The translations under genes were made by a program, and so were the position numbers. This document shows, piece after piece, positions 9,303-19,106 of a DNA stretch of 64,000 bases (position 1 is its first letter; each line of letters starts with the position of its first letter). The DNA comes from Terrihalobacillus insolitus (GTDB lineage Bacteria > Bacillota > Bacilli > Bacillales > Amphibacillaceae), in the NCBI RefSeq assembly GCF_028416575.1, contig NZ_JAMQKB010000009.1, positions 61,954 through 125,953 of the forward strand, given 5' to 3'. The notes under the pieces are model-generated. The model was not told where the DNA came from, made no database searches, and worked only from the letters and a program-made list of their open reading frames with translations.

Positions 9303-9510
9303 ACATGAGCGGTGACGGAGAGTAGTACTTAACTTACTCCCTATAAAAGCGAATCCAGGGTGGTGGAAGCTGGGTATAGGTGGGTTAAGGAAGGCACTTC
9401 TGAGCGAAGAAATAAAGAGGCGTAATCGGCAACGATTCGCAAGTAGGGTGGAACCGCGGGTAATCTCGTCCCTATGTCAGATATCTGACATAGGGACGAG
9501 ATTTTTTTGC
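9303..9510 (+). ncRNA. T-box leader (glycine) controlling glyQS
   Basis: The T-box sequence AGGGTGGAACCGCG is at 9445-9458. Stem I carries the conserved GGGTGGTGGAAGC block at about 9358-9370 and the AGTA motif. The likely specifier codon is GGC (Gly) at 9393-9395, followed by the usual purine. A strong terminator (stem ATCTCGTCCCTATGTCAGA with its complement, 9463-9502, then TTTTTTT) competes with the antiterminator formed by the T-box. Uncharged tRNA-Gly is expected to bind and allow transcription into glyQS. The downstream genes and the specifier agree. Confidence 0.95.
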
Positions 9511-9542
9511 GGACTAAATGACACAAATTTGGAGGTATATAG

Positions 9543-10427
9543 GTGAATATACAAGAAATGATTTTAACCTTACAAAAACACTGGTCAGACCAAAATTGCA
9601 TTTTAATGCAAGCATATGATGTTGAAAAGGGTGCGGGTACGATGTCACCGATGACACTTTTACGTAGTTTAGGGCCAGAACCATGGAATGTCGCATATGT
9701 TGAGCCTTCAAGAAGACCAGCTGATGGGCGTTATGGACAAAATCCGAATCGTCTATATCAACATCATCAATTTCAAGTAATCATGAAGCCTTCACCACAT
9801 AACATACAAGATCTTTATTTAGACTCATTAGCTGCACTTGGAATTGATCCATTAAAGCATGATATTCGCTTTGTTGAAGATAATTGGGAGAATCCGACAT
9901 TAGGAGCTGCGGGTCTTGGCTGGGAAGTTTGGTTAGATGGAATGGAAATCACCCAATTTACGTACTTCCAACAAATTGGTGGACTAGAAGCAAAACCAGT
10001 TGCAGTTGAGTTAACATATGGTATTGAACGACTAGCTTCTTATATTCAAGACAAGGAGAACGTGTTTGATTTAGAATGGACAACTGATGTCACAGTTGGA
10101 GATATTTTTTATCAGCCAGAATACGAACATTCAACCTATACATTTGAAGAATCGAATGAAGCGATGTTATTTGATTTATTTTCTAAGTATGAAAAGGAAG
10201 CACAGAAAACGATGGAAAAAGGGCTTGTTTTTCCAGCATATGATTATGTTTTGAAGTGTTCACACACGTTTAATTTGCTTGATGCCAAAGGAGTTATTTC
10301 TGTTACCGAACGAACGGGTTACATTGCGCGTGTTCGAACCTTGGCTAGAGAAATAGCAAAACGGTATGTCGAAGAAAGAGAAAGATTAGGGTTTCCAATG
10401 TTAAAGCAGGAGGTATCCGAATCATGA
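9543..10427 (+). CDS. glyQ: Glycyl-tRNA synthetase alpha subunit
   Basis: 294 residues, the catalytic class II subunit of the alpha2beta2 glycyl-tRNA synthetase that charges tRNA-Gly. Family blocks visible are [19 protein letters not shown] (residues about 31-49), [17 protein letters not shown] and [12 protein letters not shown]. It starts with GTG, with GGAGGT at 9531-9536. Expression is under the T-box at 9303-9510. The stop overlaps the glyS start (ATGA), coupling the two subunits. Confidence 0.97.
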   Translation: MNIQEMILTLQKHWSDQNCILMQAYDVEKGAGTMSPMTLLRSLGPEPWNVAYVEPSRRPADGRYGQNPNRLYQHHQFQVIMKPSPHNIQDLYLDSLAALGIDPLKHDIRFVEDNWENPTLGAAGLGWEVWLDGMEITQFTYFQQIGGLEAKPVAVELTYGIERLASYIQDKENVFDLEWTTDVTVGDIFYQPEYEHSTYTFEESNEAMLFDLFSKYEKEAQKTMEKGLVFPAYDYVLKCSHTFNLLDAKGVISVTERTGYIARVRTLAREIAKRYVEERERLGFPMLKQEVSES

Positions 10428-12511
10428 CAACGAACCATGCTCTACTTGAAATTGGTCTAGAAGAAATGCCATCACGTTTTATTGATGATGCTAAGCAGCA
10501 GCTTAAAGAAAGAACGATCGATTGGTTAAATAGTCTCCGCATTCCTTTCGAGGACATCGAGAGCTACGGAACCCCAAGAAGGTTAGCTGTTCTCGTCAAA
10601 GATGTGGCAGAAAAACAACCTGATATCGAAGAAGAAGTAAAAGGACCATCAAAAAAAATAGCCGTAGATGATGACGGGAATTGGACAAAAGCAGCTATTG
10701 GTTTTACGAAAGGTCAAGGAAAAAGTGTAGATGATCTTTATTTAAAAGAAATAAAAGGTTTAGAGTATCTATTTGTAAACAAGTACATAGCAGGAAAGAA
10801 GACAGCTGAATTACTTTCTGGTTGGAAAGAAATTGTATTAGGGCTTCAATTCCCCAAAAATATGCGCTGGGGAGATTTAAATGTCCGGTATATCCGACCG
10901 ATTCGTTGGGTCACTGCCTTATATGGGAACGAGGTTATCCCGTTGGAGATCGCAGGCATTGTAGCATCCGACCAAACGTATGGACACCGTTTTTTAGGAA
11001 AACGTATTTCCCTAAAGAATCCACTTGCATATAAAGATGCGTTACTTCAACAATTTGTAGTTGTTGATTCCTCCGAGCGTGAACATATGATTGTGGATGG
11101 AATAAAAGAACTCGAACACAACAAAGGTTGGACAATTCCGATTGATCAAAATCTATTAAATGAAGTTACAAATTTAGTCGAATACCCTACTGTGTTTTCT
11201 GGAGGATTTAGTGAAGAATTTTTGTCTGTACCTGAGGAAGCCTTAGTTACTTCCATGAAAGAGCATCAACGTTATTTCCCTGTTCGATCTAAAAAGGGTG
11301 AGTTGCTCCCATATTTTGTTGGTATTCGAAACGGTAATAAAGAGCACCTTGATGTCGTGGCCAAAGGAAATGAAAAAGTGTTGCGAGCAAGGCTTTCAGA
11401 TGCTCAGTTTTTTTACCAAGAAGACCAAAAGCAATCGATTGAAAAAAATATGGAAAAATTAAATCGAGTCGTTTTTCAGGAAGAATTAGGAACAGTTCAT
11501 GATAAGATGAAACGTGTAGTTAGATTAACAGAACAATTGGCTCAACACCTAAACGTAAAAGAAGAGACCAAAGAGAACGCACGTCGCGCAGCCGCCATAA
11601 GTAAATTTGATTTAGTTACAAATATGGTAAATGAATTCACCGACTTACAAGGAATCATGGGTGAAAAATACGCATTACTTTTTGGGGAAAATGTAACAAC
11701 GGCAAAAGCGATTAATGAGCATTATATGCCGAGAAATGCACACGATTCCCTTCCAGAGACTACGGAAGGAGCAATCGTTAGTATTGCTGATAAATTAGAT
11801 ACGATTATTGGGTGTTTGTCGATTGGAATTGTTCCAACAGGCTCCCAAGATCCACATGGTTTAAGAAGACAGGCAATTGGCATCCTTCAAATTTTGAAAC
11901 AACAGAAATGGAACATTAGCGTAGAAGCGCTTGTCGAGGCATCGTTGTCCATCTATCAACAATTAGGTATTGCAAATCGTGAAAAACAAGAGATACGAAA
12001 AGATAGCTACGAGTTTTTCTACATGCGGGCAGTTTACATCATGAGGGAGGATGGAATTGACCCTGATGTCGCAAAAGCAGTTCTTTATAATGGAATAGGT
12101 CATTTTGCTTTTGCACTGGAAAAGGCATACGTGTTAATGGATAAAAGACAAGATAAAACGTTTAAGTCAACACAGGAGGCACTTGTGCGTGTATTAAATA
12201 TTACTAGTGAAGTCCTAGATCGTGAAGTAGACCCAGAGCTATTTGAAAACACATTCGAGAAGAATCTGTTTCAGAGCTTTACGAACCTCTTAGAACCGTA
12301 TGAAGCAGCACTTTCTTCTTTTCATGCCACTCGTGCACTTGAAGCTCTTGCAATGATGGAAGAGCCGATTCATCAATTCTTTGATCATACGATGGTAATG
12401 GCTGACGATCACAAAGTAAAAGAAAATCGGTTATCGTTATTATCCTGTATTGCAAAACGCATCTACCAATTTGCTGATTTGACAAAAATTGAATGGAAGC
12501 AACAATTTTGA
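10424..12511 (+). CDS. glyS: Glycyl-tRNA synthetase beta subunit
   Basis: 695 residues, full length for the beta subunit, which binds tRNA and carries the anticodon-binding domain. It starts [14 protein letters not shown], and the family motifs [11 protein letters not shown] (about residues 47-57) and [16 protein letters not shown] (about 472-487) are clear. ATGA overlap with glyQ. No strong terminator separates it from the ccpN region. Confidence 0.97.
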   Translation: MTTNHALLEIGLEEMPSRFIDDAKQQLKERTIDWLNSLRIPFEDIESYGTPRRLAVLVKDVAEKQPDIEEEVKGPSKKIAVDDDGNWTKAAIGFTKGQGKSVDDLYLKEIKGLEYLFVNKYIAGKKTAELLSGWKEIVLGLQFPKNMRWGDLNVRYIRPIRWVTALYGNEVIPLEIAGIVASDQTYGHRFLGKRISLKNPLAYKDALLQQFVVVDSSEREHMIVDGIKELEHNKGWTIPIDQNLLNEVTNLVEYPTVFSGGFSEEFLSVPEEALVTSMKEHQRYFPVRSKKGELLPYFVGIRNGNKEHLDVVAKGNEKVLRARLSDAQFFYQEDQKQSIEKNMEKLNRVVFQEELGTVHDKMKRVVRLTEQLAQHLNVKEETKENARRAAAISKFDLVTNMVNEFTDLQGIMGEKYALLFGENVTTAKAINEHYMPRNAHDSLPETTEGAIVSIADKLDTIIGCLSIGIVPTGSQDPHGLRRQAIGILQILKQQKWNISVEALVEASLSIYQQLGIANREKQEIRKDSYEFFYMRAVYIMREDGIDPDVAKAVLYNGIGHFAFALEKAYVLMDKRQDKTFKSTQEALVRVLNITSEVLDREVDPELFENTFEKNLFQSFTNLLEPYEAALSSFHATRALEALAMMEEPIHQFFDHTMVMADDHKVKENRLSLLSCIAKRIYQFADLTKIEWKQQF

Positions 12512-12570
12512 TAGATAGTCTGTAACACTTTAATGATACGCACGTCTTATAGGATGAGGGTGGTGAACGG

Positions 12571-13200
12571 GTGGAATTATCAAACAGGCAGGAAAAAATT
12601 GTTGAAATCGTAAAAGAAAATGGTCCGATTACTGGGGAGAATATTGCGGATAGTTTGAATTTAACTAGAGCAACATTGCGACCTGACCTAGCAATTCTCA
12701 CCATGGCAGGCTTTCTTGATGCGCGTCCACGAGTTGGTTATTTTTATACTGGCAAAACAGGGTCTGAATTGCTAACCGAGAAACTAAAAAAATTGAAGGT
12801 AAGCGATTATAATTCGATTCCTATAGTAGTTGAGGAAAATATTTCTGTTTATGATGCGATTTGTTCTATGTTTTTAGATGATGTCGGCACTTTGTTTGTT
12901 GTGAATAAACACGCAATGCTAGCGGGCGTCCTATCAAGAAAAGATCTGTTACGTGCAAGCATGGGAAAGCAAGATTTAACTTCTGTGCCAGTTCATATTA
13001 TTATGACAAGAATGCCAAATATTACAATCTGTAAAAAAGGTGACCTGTTAATTGATGCTGCACAAAAATTAATTGACAAACAAATTGATGCTTTACCAGT
13101 TGTACAGGATGTAAATGACGGGTATGAAGTGATTGGTAGAATCACGAAAACGAACATAACGAAAGCTTTAGTCGCATTAGGTAGAGATGAGCATTTGTAA
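12571..13200 (+). CDS. ccpN: Transcriptional repressor CcpN (HTH + two CBS domains)
   Basis: 209 residues. In B. subtilis CcpN represses gluconeogenic genes (gapB, pckA) and the small RNA SR1 during growth on sugars. The N-terminal winged helix (about residues 5-60) includes LNLTRATLRPDLAIL, nearly identical to B. subtilis. Two CBS domains follow (about 75-135 and 140-205) and probably sense nucleotides. GTG start with GAGGGTGG upstream. It is followed after 15 bases by the PPDK regulator gene, the same pairing as ccpN-yqfL in B. subtilis. Confidence 0.94.
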   Translation: MELSNRQEKIVEIVKENGPITGENIADSLNLTRATLRPDLAILTMAGFLDARPRVGYFYTGKTGSELLTEKLKKLKVSDYNSIPIVVEENISVYDAICSMFLDDVGTLFVVNKHAMLAGVLSRKDLLRASMGKQDLTSVPVHIIMTRMPNITICKKGDLLIDAAQKLIDKQIDALPVVQDVNDGYEVIGRITKTNITKALVALGRDEHL

Positions 13201-13215
13201 AGGAGGCCAGAGAGA

Positions 13216-14022
13216 ATGGAAAAACCAGTTTATGTTGTTTCAGATTCAGTGGGGGAAACGGCGGAGTTAGTAGTAAAAGCGGCATTAAGCCAGTTTAATA
13301 ACCAAGATAGCTATGAGGTGCACCGCATTCCATATGTGGAAGATTTATACATTCTAAAGGATACCGTTTCCCAAGCGAAGGGTAATGGAGCGATCATAGG
13401 CTTCACATTGGTTGATCCGACATTCCGCTCTTATTTAATGAAGGAAGCAAAACAGCACAAAGTAGAATGTATCGATATTATGGGACCAATGATGGATGCA
13501 ATGGAAAGAGTGTTTAAACAACCACCAAAATTAGAGCCTGGTTTAGTTCATAAGCTGGATGAAGATTATTTTAAGCGGGTGGAAGCAATTGAATTTGCGG
13601 TGCGTTATGATGACGGAAGAGATCCTAGGGGCATTACAAAAGCTGACCTTGTGTTAATCGGTGTTTCACGGACATCGAAAACGCCATTATCCCAACATCT
13701 CGCTTTAAAGAGATTAAAGGTAGCGAATGTCCCTATTGTACCTGAAGTTGACCCGCCCGAAGAATTGTATAAGGTTGATCCTTCCAAATGTATCGGTTTA
13801 AAAATAAGCGCCCAAAAATTAAATGATATTCGAAAAGAACGGCTAAAAGCATTGGGGTTGGGAGAACAAGCGAGCTACGCAAATATGAATCGAATTTTGC
13901 ATGAATTGACCCACTTTGAAAATGTAGTGGATCAAATTGGTTGTCAAGTGGTCGACGTATCAAACAAGGCTGTTGAAGAGACCGCAAATGTTATTTTAAA
14001 CATTTTAAAGAATAGAGATTAA
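13216..14022 (+). CDS. yqfL: Pyruvate, phosphate dikinase regulatory protein (DUF299)
   Basis: 268 residues. Members are bifunctional ADP-dependent kinases and Pi-dependent pyrophosphorylases that switch pyruvate phosphate dikinase off and on. The protein begins [16 protein letters not shown] and holds the P-loop-like GVSRTSKT at residues 149-156. RBS AAGGAGG at 13199-13205. Its position beside ccpN fits a role at the pyruvate/PEP node. PPDK itself is not in the window. A terminator follows. Confidence 0.93.
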   Translation: MEKPVYVVSDSVGETAELVVKAALSQFNNQDSYEVHRIPYVEDLYILKDTVSQAKGNGAIIGFTLVDPTFRSYLMKEAKQHKVECIDIMGPMMDAMERVFKQPPKLEPGLVHKLDEDYFKRVEAIEFAVRYDDGRDPRGITKADLVLIGVSRTSKTPLSQHLALKRLKVANVPIVPEVDPPEELYKVDPSKCIGLKISAQKLNDIRKERLKALGLGEQASYANMNRILHELTHFENVVDQIGCQVVDVSNKAVEETANVILNILKNRD

Positions 14023-14036
14023 TCGAATTTAACGTT

Positions 14037-14077
14037 ATGAGGCCCTTGTGAACGAAGGTACAGGGGCCTCATAATTT
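14037..14077 (+). terminator. Terminator after yqfL
   Basis: A 13-bp stem (ATGAGGCCCTTGT with ACAGGGGCCTCAT, one G-U pair) and a short AATTTGT tail. The stem is strong; the T tract is weak. Confidence 0.7.
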
Positions 14078-14600
14078 GTCGCTTTTTGATCAAAATAGCA
14101 AAAAATGAGCAAAATATCCCAGAAAACATGAAAAAGTGATGGCTTTTTTAATTTTACTGTATTATAATTATTTTTTGTGTAAAAATGTTTTTAGGTAACA
14201 AAAAAATGAATAATATCATATTCTGAAAAATAAAACATTAAAGAAAGTGCAGGATTCTGCATTTGAATGTAGAATAATAAAGCATAGGTGATTTATTATA
14301 CTGTAAAAGAGTGTTTTATATTAGGGTATTACAAGTTACGTCTTAATTGAAAAATAAAGGTTTAGGATGTTTAGACATGGGCATATTTTACTAAGGGGCT
14401 TTGTGAAGTTTGTTGCAATGTTCTTCCAATGTTTTTGCCTGAATGTGTTTATTTGACTCAAACAAGAGGAATGAAAAGAATGAGTGGAATAAGGTTTGAT
14501 GTTCATGTTTTCACTTAACGAGCATATATTAAAAAATGATGTCGAAATTTAAAGGGTTTTCTGTTTTCGATCTAGAATAAATGATAAATATGGTGATATT
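14078..14600. other. AT-rich gene-free region before dnaG
   Basis: No reading frame here looks like a gene. It occupies the place where many Bacillus genomes have a DUF188 gene (yqxD/yaiI) before dnaG. It contains a sigma-H-type promoter at 14249-14277, a weaker similar pair at 14465-14492 (10-bp spacer), and isolated TATAAT-like hexamers (14163-14168, 14297-14302) without convincing -35 boxes. The long leader could hold several promoters of the dnaG-rpoD operon. Confidence 0.6.
14249..14277 (+). promoter_or_regulatory. Sigma-H-type promoter upstream of dnaG-rpoD
   Basis: GCAGGATTC (14249-14257) and GTAGAATAA (14269-14277) with an 11-bp spacer. This fits the sigma-H consensus RnAGGAwWW, 11-12 bp, RnnGAATww at all but one position. 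The rpoD operon of B. subtilis is known to have a sigma-H promoter, so the context supports it. Confidence 0.75.
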
Positions 14601-16421
14601 ATGGCTGGACAATTACCAGATGAAACTGTTGAAGAAATTAGAAAATCAAATGACATCGTCGACATTGTTGGTGATTATGTTCAATTAAAAAGACAAGGTC
14701 GTAATTTTTTTGGTCTATGCCCTTTTCACGGTGAAAAAACACCTTCATTTTCCGTTACACCAGATAAGCAAATATTCCATTGCTTTGGGTGCGGCAAAGG
14801 TGGTAATGCTATTACCTTCATTATGGAAATAGAAGGATTTTCATTTGTTCAAGCTATTAAGTATTTGGCTGGAAAAAGCGGGTATCATTTGTCAGATTCC
14901 TTTTTAGCTGAAGGAAATCAGTCAAAGCCTAGCAAAGAAAGCCAAGATGTTTTACAGGCATTTGAATGGTTAACCAAATTATATCACCACCTCCTCCGTC
15001 ATTCAAAGGATGGCAAGGAAGGCTATCACTATTTAAAGGAACGAGGGTTTTCAGATGAAACAATAGACACGTTTCAGCTTGGCTTTTCACCAAAATCTAA
15101 GACGTTTATTATGCAATTTTTAGAAAAAAAGGGCTTCCACCCTCAATCAATGGTAAAAGCAGGTGTATTAACTACTACAAGCGATAATGAAGTGGTAGAT
15201 CGTTTTCAAGGAAGGATTATATACCCAATTAAAAATCATCTTGGAAAACCGATCGCATATGGTGGAAGAACGATTTCTGACCAATCTCCAAAGTATTTGA
15301 ATAGCCCTGAAACAGAGTTATTTCAAAAAGGAAGACTATTATACAACTTTGACCTTGCAAGAAGCCATATCCGAAAAGAGGGAAAAGTTGTTTTATTTGA
15401 GGGGTACATGGATGTTATTTCTGCATACCAAGCAGGTATTAAAAATAGTGTTGCTACATTAGGGACGTCCATCACAGAAACACAGGCAAAACTTTTACGG
15501 CGTTATGTAGAATCTGTCGTGATTTGTTATGATTCCGACCAGGCGGGTATATTAGCATCATATAAAGCTGCAAAACTCTTACGAAAGACAGGTTGTAATG
15601 TATCCGTAGCAAAAATGGAAGACGGGATGGACCCTGATGATTATATAAAGAAATATGGACCGGAAAAGTTCACAAAAGACGTTATTGCGGTTAGTGATAC
15701 ATATATGGCATTTATCATGCGGTACCTAAAGAAAGATTATAATCTAAATCTTGAAGGAGATCGCATACAATATGTTGAAAATGTACTTGATGAAATCGCA
15801 TTACTCGATCGTCCGGTTGAGAGAGAACATTTTCTTAAAGAGTTGGCAAATGAATTTGAATTATCTGTACAGACTTTGTCCCAGGAAATACGTTCACGCA
15901 GAGCAATGACTGGTTTGAGTCAGGATAAGGCTGCACGAATAAGCCATACTAATAAAAAAGGTTTATTTCAAAACAACAAGTTATTGCCAGCGTATCAAAA
16001 TGCTGAGAGACAATTAATTGCATACATGCTTCGAGATCCGACGATTGCGGAAAAAGTACAAGAAAATCTAGGTGGTTCCTTTAATATTGAAGATCATAAA
16101 ATCATCGTTACTTATTTATATGCATTTTATGAAGAGGGGTATCCAGCAGATGTCAGTTCTTTTGTTGAACGTTTGCCTGATGCTTCCATTCGAAGTTTGG
16201 TCGTTCAACTTGCCATGCTTCCTACCGATGAAGAGGTAAGTGAAAGGGAGATTTTTGATTACATTCGTATCATTTTGAGAGAAAAAAATGACAAGCCTAC
16301 GATCACTTCTTTAATGAAAGAGCAAAGAATGGCAGAAAAACAAAAGGAGCCAGTAAAAGCTGCAGAGATTGCAATGAAGATTCTCGAAATACGTAAGCAA
16401 CTTAACGATTCAAATCATTGA
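14601..16421 (+). CDS. dnaG: DNA primase
   Basis: 606 residues. DnaG makes RNA primers at the replication fork. The N-terminal CHC2 zinc ribbon has C40, H43, C61 and C64 (CPFH and CFGC). The Toprim catalytic core follows, with LFEGYMDVI at about residues 263-271 and CYDSDQAG at about 309-316. The C-terminal helicase-binding region is present. RBS GGTGAT is weak. rpoD follows after 32 bases in the same operon, the classic macromolecular synthesis arrangement; rpsU is not adjacent, as usual in Bacilli. Confidence 0.96.
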   Translation: MAGQLPDETVEEIRKSNDIVDIVGDYVQLKRQGRNFFGLCPFHGEKTPSFSVTPDKQIFHCFGCGKGGNAITFIMEIEGFSFVQAIKYLAGKSGYHLSDSFLAEGNQSKPSKESQDVLQAFEWLTKLYHHLLRHSKDGKEGYHYLKERGFSDETIDTFQLGFSPKSKTFIMQFLEKKGFHPQSMVKAGVLTTTSDNEVVDRFQGRIIYPIKNHLGKPIAYGGRTISDQSPKYLNSPETELFQKGRLLYNFDLARSHIRKEGKVVLFEGYMDVISAYQAGIKNSVATLGTSITETQAKLLRRYVESVVICYDSDQAGILASYKAAKLLRKTGCNVSVAKMEDGMDPDDYIKKYGPEKFTKDVIAVSDTYMAFIMRYLKKDYNLNLEGDRIQYVENVLDEIALLDRPVEREHFLKELANEFELSVQTLSQEIRSRRAMTGLSQDKAARISHTNKKGLFQNNKLLPAYQNAERQLIAYMLRDPTIAEKVQENLGGSFNIEDHKIIVTYLYAFYEEGYPADVSSFVERLPDASIRSLVVQLAMLPTDEEVSEREIFDYIRIILREKNDKPTITSLMKEQRMAEKQKEPVKAAEIAMKILEIRKQLNDSNH

Positions 16422-16453
16422 TATAGAAAGTAAGTCTGGAAGGAGGGGGACTC

Positions 16454-17575
16454 GTGGCAAACAATAAGCCATCGCGTTCAAAAGAAAAAGAAACGGAGCT
16501 TACTGTAGATCAAGCAAAAGAACAAATACTTGAACTAGGTAAAAAACGTGGGATTCTTGCATACGAAGAAGTGGCAGAACGCCTTTCAAATTTTGAAATA
16601 GAATCAGATCAAATGGACGAGTTCTATGAGTACCTTAATGAGCAAGGTGTAGAAGTAATCGGGGATTCCGACGAGGATCCTAGTATGCAACAGCTCTCAA
16701 AAGAGGAGGCATTTGATTTAAACGATTTAAGTGTACCTCTTGGAATTAAAATAAATGACCCCGTACGTATGTACCTGAAAGAAATTGGACGGGTTGATTT
16801 ATTATCAGCGGCAGAAGAGATCGAATTAGCAAAACGGATTGAAAATGGAGAAGAAGAAGCAAAAAGACGTTTAGCAGAAGCAAACCTGCGATTGGTAGTT
16901 AGTATTGCGAAGAGATATGTAGGCCGTGGAATGTTGTTTCTTGATTTAATTCAAGAAGGAAACATGGGCCTCATAAAAGCTGTTGAAAAATTTGATTATC
17001 GAAAAGGGTACAAATTCAGTACGTATGCTACATGGTGGATTCGTCAAGCAATTACTAGAGCGATTGCAGATCAGGCTCGGACGATTCGGATTCCCGTTCA
17101 TATGGTCGAAACAATTAACAAGTTAATTCGAGTTCAAAGACAACTACTACAAGACTTAGGTCGCGAACCTATTCCTGAAGAAATCGCAAAAGAAATGGAG
17201 CTCACACCAGATAAGGTGAGAGAAATTCTGAAAATTGCTCAGGAACCTGTCTCCCTTGAAACACCAATAGGTGAAGAAGATGACTCCCATTTAGGTGATT
17301 TCATCGAGGATCAAGAAGCAACATCGCCTTCTGATCATGCGGCATATGAGCTACTTAAAGAACAGTTAGAAGATGTACTGGATACATTAACAGATCGAGA
17401 AGAAAATGTATTAAGGCTCCGGTTTGGTTTAGATGATGGTCGTACCCGCACACTAGAAGAGGTTGGTAAGGTGTTCGGAGTAACGCGTGAACGAATTCGT
17501 CAAATTGAGGCAAAAGCATTAAGAAAATTGCGTCATCCTAGCCGTAGCAAAAGGTTAAAGGATTTTCTAGAATAA
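16454..17575 (+). CDS. rpoD: RNA polymerase primary sigma factor (sigma-A)
   Basis: 373 residues, typical of Bacillus sigma-A. Region 1.1 is short (about residues 15-75). Region 2 holds [15 protein letters not shown] and the -10 binding block [13 protein letters not shown] (about 190-202). Region 4 ends the protein with the helix-turn-helix [14 protein letters not shown] (about 341-354). GTG start with AAGGAGGGGG upstream. It is expressed with dnaG from the long leader that includes the sigma-H-type promoter. Confidence 0.97.
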   Translation: MANNKPSRSKEKETELTVDQAKEQILELGKKRGILAYEEVAERLSNFEIESDQMDEFYEYLNEQGVEVIGDSDEDPSMQQLSKEEAFDLNDLSVPLGIKINDPVRMYLKEIGRVDLLSAAEEIELAKRIENGEEEAKRRLAEANLRLVVSIAKRYVGRGMLFLDLIQEGNMGLIKAVEKFDYRKGYKFSTYATWWIRQAITRAIADQARTIRIPVHMVETINKLIRVQRQLLQDLGREPIPEEIAKEMELTPDKVREILKIAQEPVSLETPIGEEDDSHLGDFIEDQEATSPSDHAAYELLKEQLEDVLDTLTDREENVLRLRFGLDDGRTRTLEEVGKVFGVTRERIRQIEAKALRKLRHPSRSKRLKDFLE

Positions 17576-17585
17576 TGGTGACAAT

Positions 17586-17625
17586 CAGTCATTGTGCTTT
17601 ATGATTTTTGTACAATGACTGCTAA
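17586..17625 (+). terminator. Hairpin after rpoD
   Basis: A perfect 10-bp stem CAGTCATTGT/ACAATGACTG with a 16-base loop. It lacks a clear T run, so it may be a weak terminator or an mRNA-stabilising hairpin. The rest of the 286-base gap before cccA holds a possible TTGTAT/TACAAT promoter (17701-17730, 18-bp spacer). Confidence 0.5.
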
Positions 17626-17861
17626 CTTACTTATATTTTACTGAAATCCAACAGGTATTGCAAATTTTGTTGGCAAATAAGTATCTTCTGGAATAATGAA
17701 TTGTATTGCAGTTTACATTTTTGTTACAATCATTTTAACAATTGTAGCATTGATTACTCATTTTCATAGCTTTTCCCTTTTCACTTATTTGTTTTTAAAG
17801 TAAAATAAATATAGTTTCGTTTGTTAATGAGAAAAAGGGATTACATAAGGAGGAAATAAAC

Positions 17862-18254
17862 ATGCGCAAAAACCCAGTTGTCCCTTATGCAATGATTGCT
17901 GTCTTGGGAATACTCGTAATGATCGTTTTATCATTTATCGGGGCGAATCAACAGGATAAAATTGAACAAGCACAGGAGAATGGCGGAGAAACGCAGGAAG
18001 AAGGCGGTGGAGAAGAAGGTGGCGGAGATGTTGTAGACCCAGAAGAGTATGTTCAAAATAGTTGTGTTAGTTGTCATGGCTCAGATCTATCTGGTGGCAT
18101 TGGACCTGATCTCCGAAAAATTGGCAACAAATATAGTAAAGACGAAATTAAAAAAATTGTAATGAACGGTATTGAAGGTACAGCAATGCCAGCGGTAGTA
18201 AAGAATGATGCACAAGCTGAGGCAATTGCTAAATGGCTAGCCGAGAAGAAGTAA
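17862..18254 (+). CDS. cccA: Membrane-anchored cytochrome c-550 (CccA)
   Basis: 130 residues. The N-terminal segment about 8-28 is an uncleaved membrane anchor. A Gly/Glu-rich low-complexity linker (about 38-57) leads to the heme c domain, with C68-x2-C71-H72 as heme attachment and the likely Met ligand in GTAMPA (about 108). It serves as a small electron carrier outside the membrane near terminal oxidases. RBS AAGGAGG. It lies directly after rpoD, as in B. subtilis, and before trmK. Confidence 0.93.
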   Translation: MRKNPVVPYAMIAVLGILVMIVLSFIGANQQDKIEQAQENGGETQEEGGGEEGGGDVVDPEEYVQNSCVSCHGSDLSGGIGPDLRKIGNKYSKDEIKKIVMNGIEGTAMPAVVKNDAQAEAIAKWLAEKK

Positions 18255-18271
18255 TAGCACATTGTTTTTTT

Positions 18272-18309
18272 GAAAAGCTTTCTGGAATGCGCAGAAAGCT
18301 TTTCTTTTT
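18272..18309 (+). terminator. Terminator after cccA
   Basis: A 13-bp stem GAAAAGCTTTCTG/CAGAAAGCTTTTC with a 7-base loop, then a T run. Confidence 0.88.
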
Positions 18310-18398
18310 ATCCCATACTTAAAAACGCCATGTAATAGTTGTTAATTTCACTGGTAAAAAAGTGGACAACTAGCCGTAATATGGAGGAAATTTCTAAT

Positions 18399-19106
18399 AT
18401 GAATAGTGAATTATTATCAAAAAGGCTGCGTGTTGTAGCATCGTTTTTGCCAAAACAGGCTGTTTTCGCAGATATAGGCTCTGACCATGCTTATTTACCT
18501 TGTTTTATTTGCAAAAATGACAAAACTGCAAGAGCTATTGCTGGTGAAATAAATGAGGGTCCATATGAAAGTGCTAAGAAACAGGTAAAAGCATTACAAT
18601 TGGAGTGTCAGGTATCTGTTCGAAAAGGGGATGGTTTGGACGTCATTTACCCAAATGAAGTACAGCAACTGGTGATTGCTGGAATGGGTGGAACGCTTAT
18701 CACTTCTATTCTTGAAAAGGGTAAACAGAAGCTCAATCGTGTAGATACGATTATTACCCAGCCTAACGTAGACGCACGATCGATTCGAATATGGTTTTTG
18801 CACAACGGGTACTTGCTTACGGATGAACAAATAATAGAAGAAGACGGGCATATTTATGAGGTGTTAATCGGAAAAAAAGGAGACGGAAAAACGGTCTACC
18901 AAAATGAACAGGTGAAGAAACAACTGCTGATGGGGCCTTACTTAATACAAGAGAATTCAGCAACTTTCAAGAAAAAGTGGGAGGTAGAAAGAGAGAAAAG
19001 ACAACACGCTTTAACACAGATGAATAAGGCAAAGGTAGTGGATAACCAAAAAGTAGCCAAGTTCAAACACGAGTTGCAAATGATCGAGGAGGTTTTAACA
19101 AAATGA
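18399..19106 (+). CDS. trmK: tRNA (adenine-22-N1)-methyltransferase TrmK
   Basis: 235 residues. TrmK (YqfN) makes m1A22 in tRNA. The SAM-binding start ADIGSDHAYLPC is at about residues 24-35, and the class I methyltransferase block VIAGMGGTLI is at about 91-100. A C-terminal coiled coil follows. The ATG at 18399 has GGAGGA 10 bases upstream and matches the family start; the frame is open back to 18339 but that extension is unlike the family. The stop overlaps the yqfO start (ATGA). Confidence 0.93.
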   Translation: MNSELLSKRLRVVASFLPKQAVFADIGSDHAYLPCFICKNDKTARAIAGEINEGPYESAKKQVKALQLECQVSVRKGDGLDVIYPNEVQQLVIAGMGGTLITSILEKGKQKLNRVDTIITQPNVDARSIRIWFLHNGYLLTDEQIIEEDGHIYEVLIGKKGDGKTVYQNEQVKKQLLMGPYLIQENSATFKKKWEVEREKRQHALTQMNKAKVVDNQKVAKFKHELQMIEEVLTK

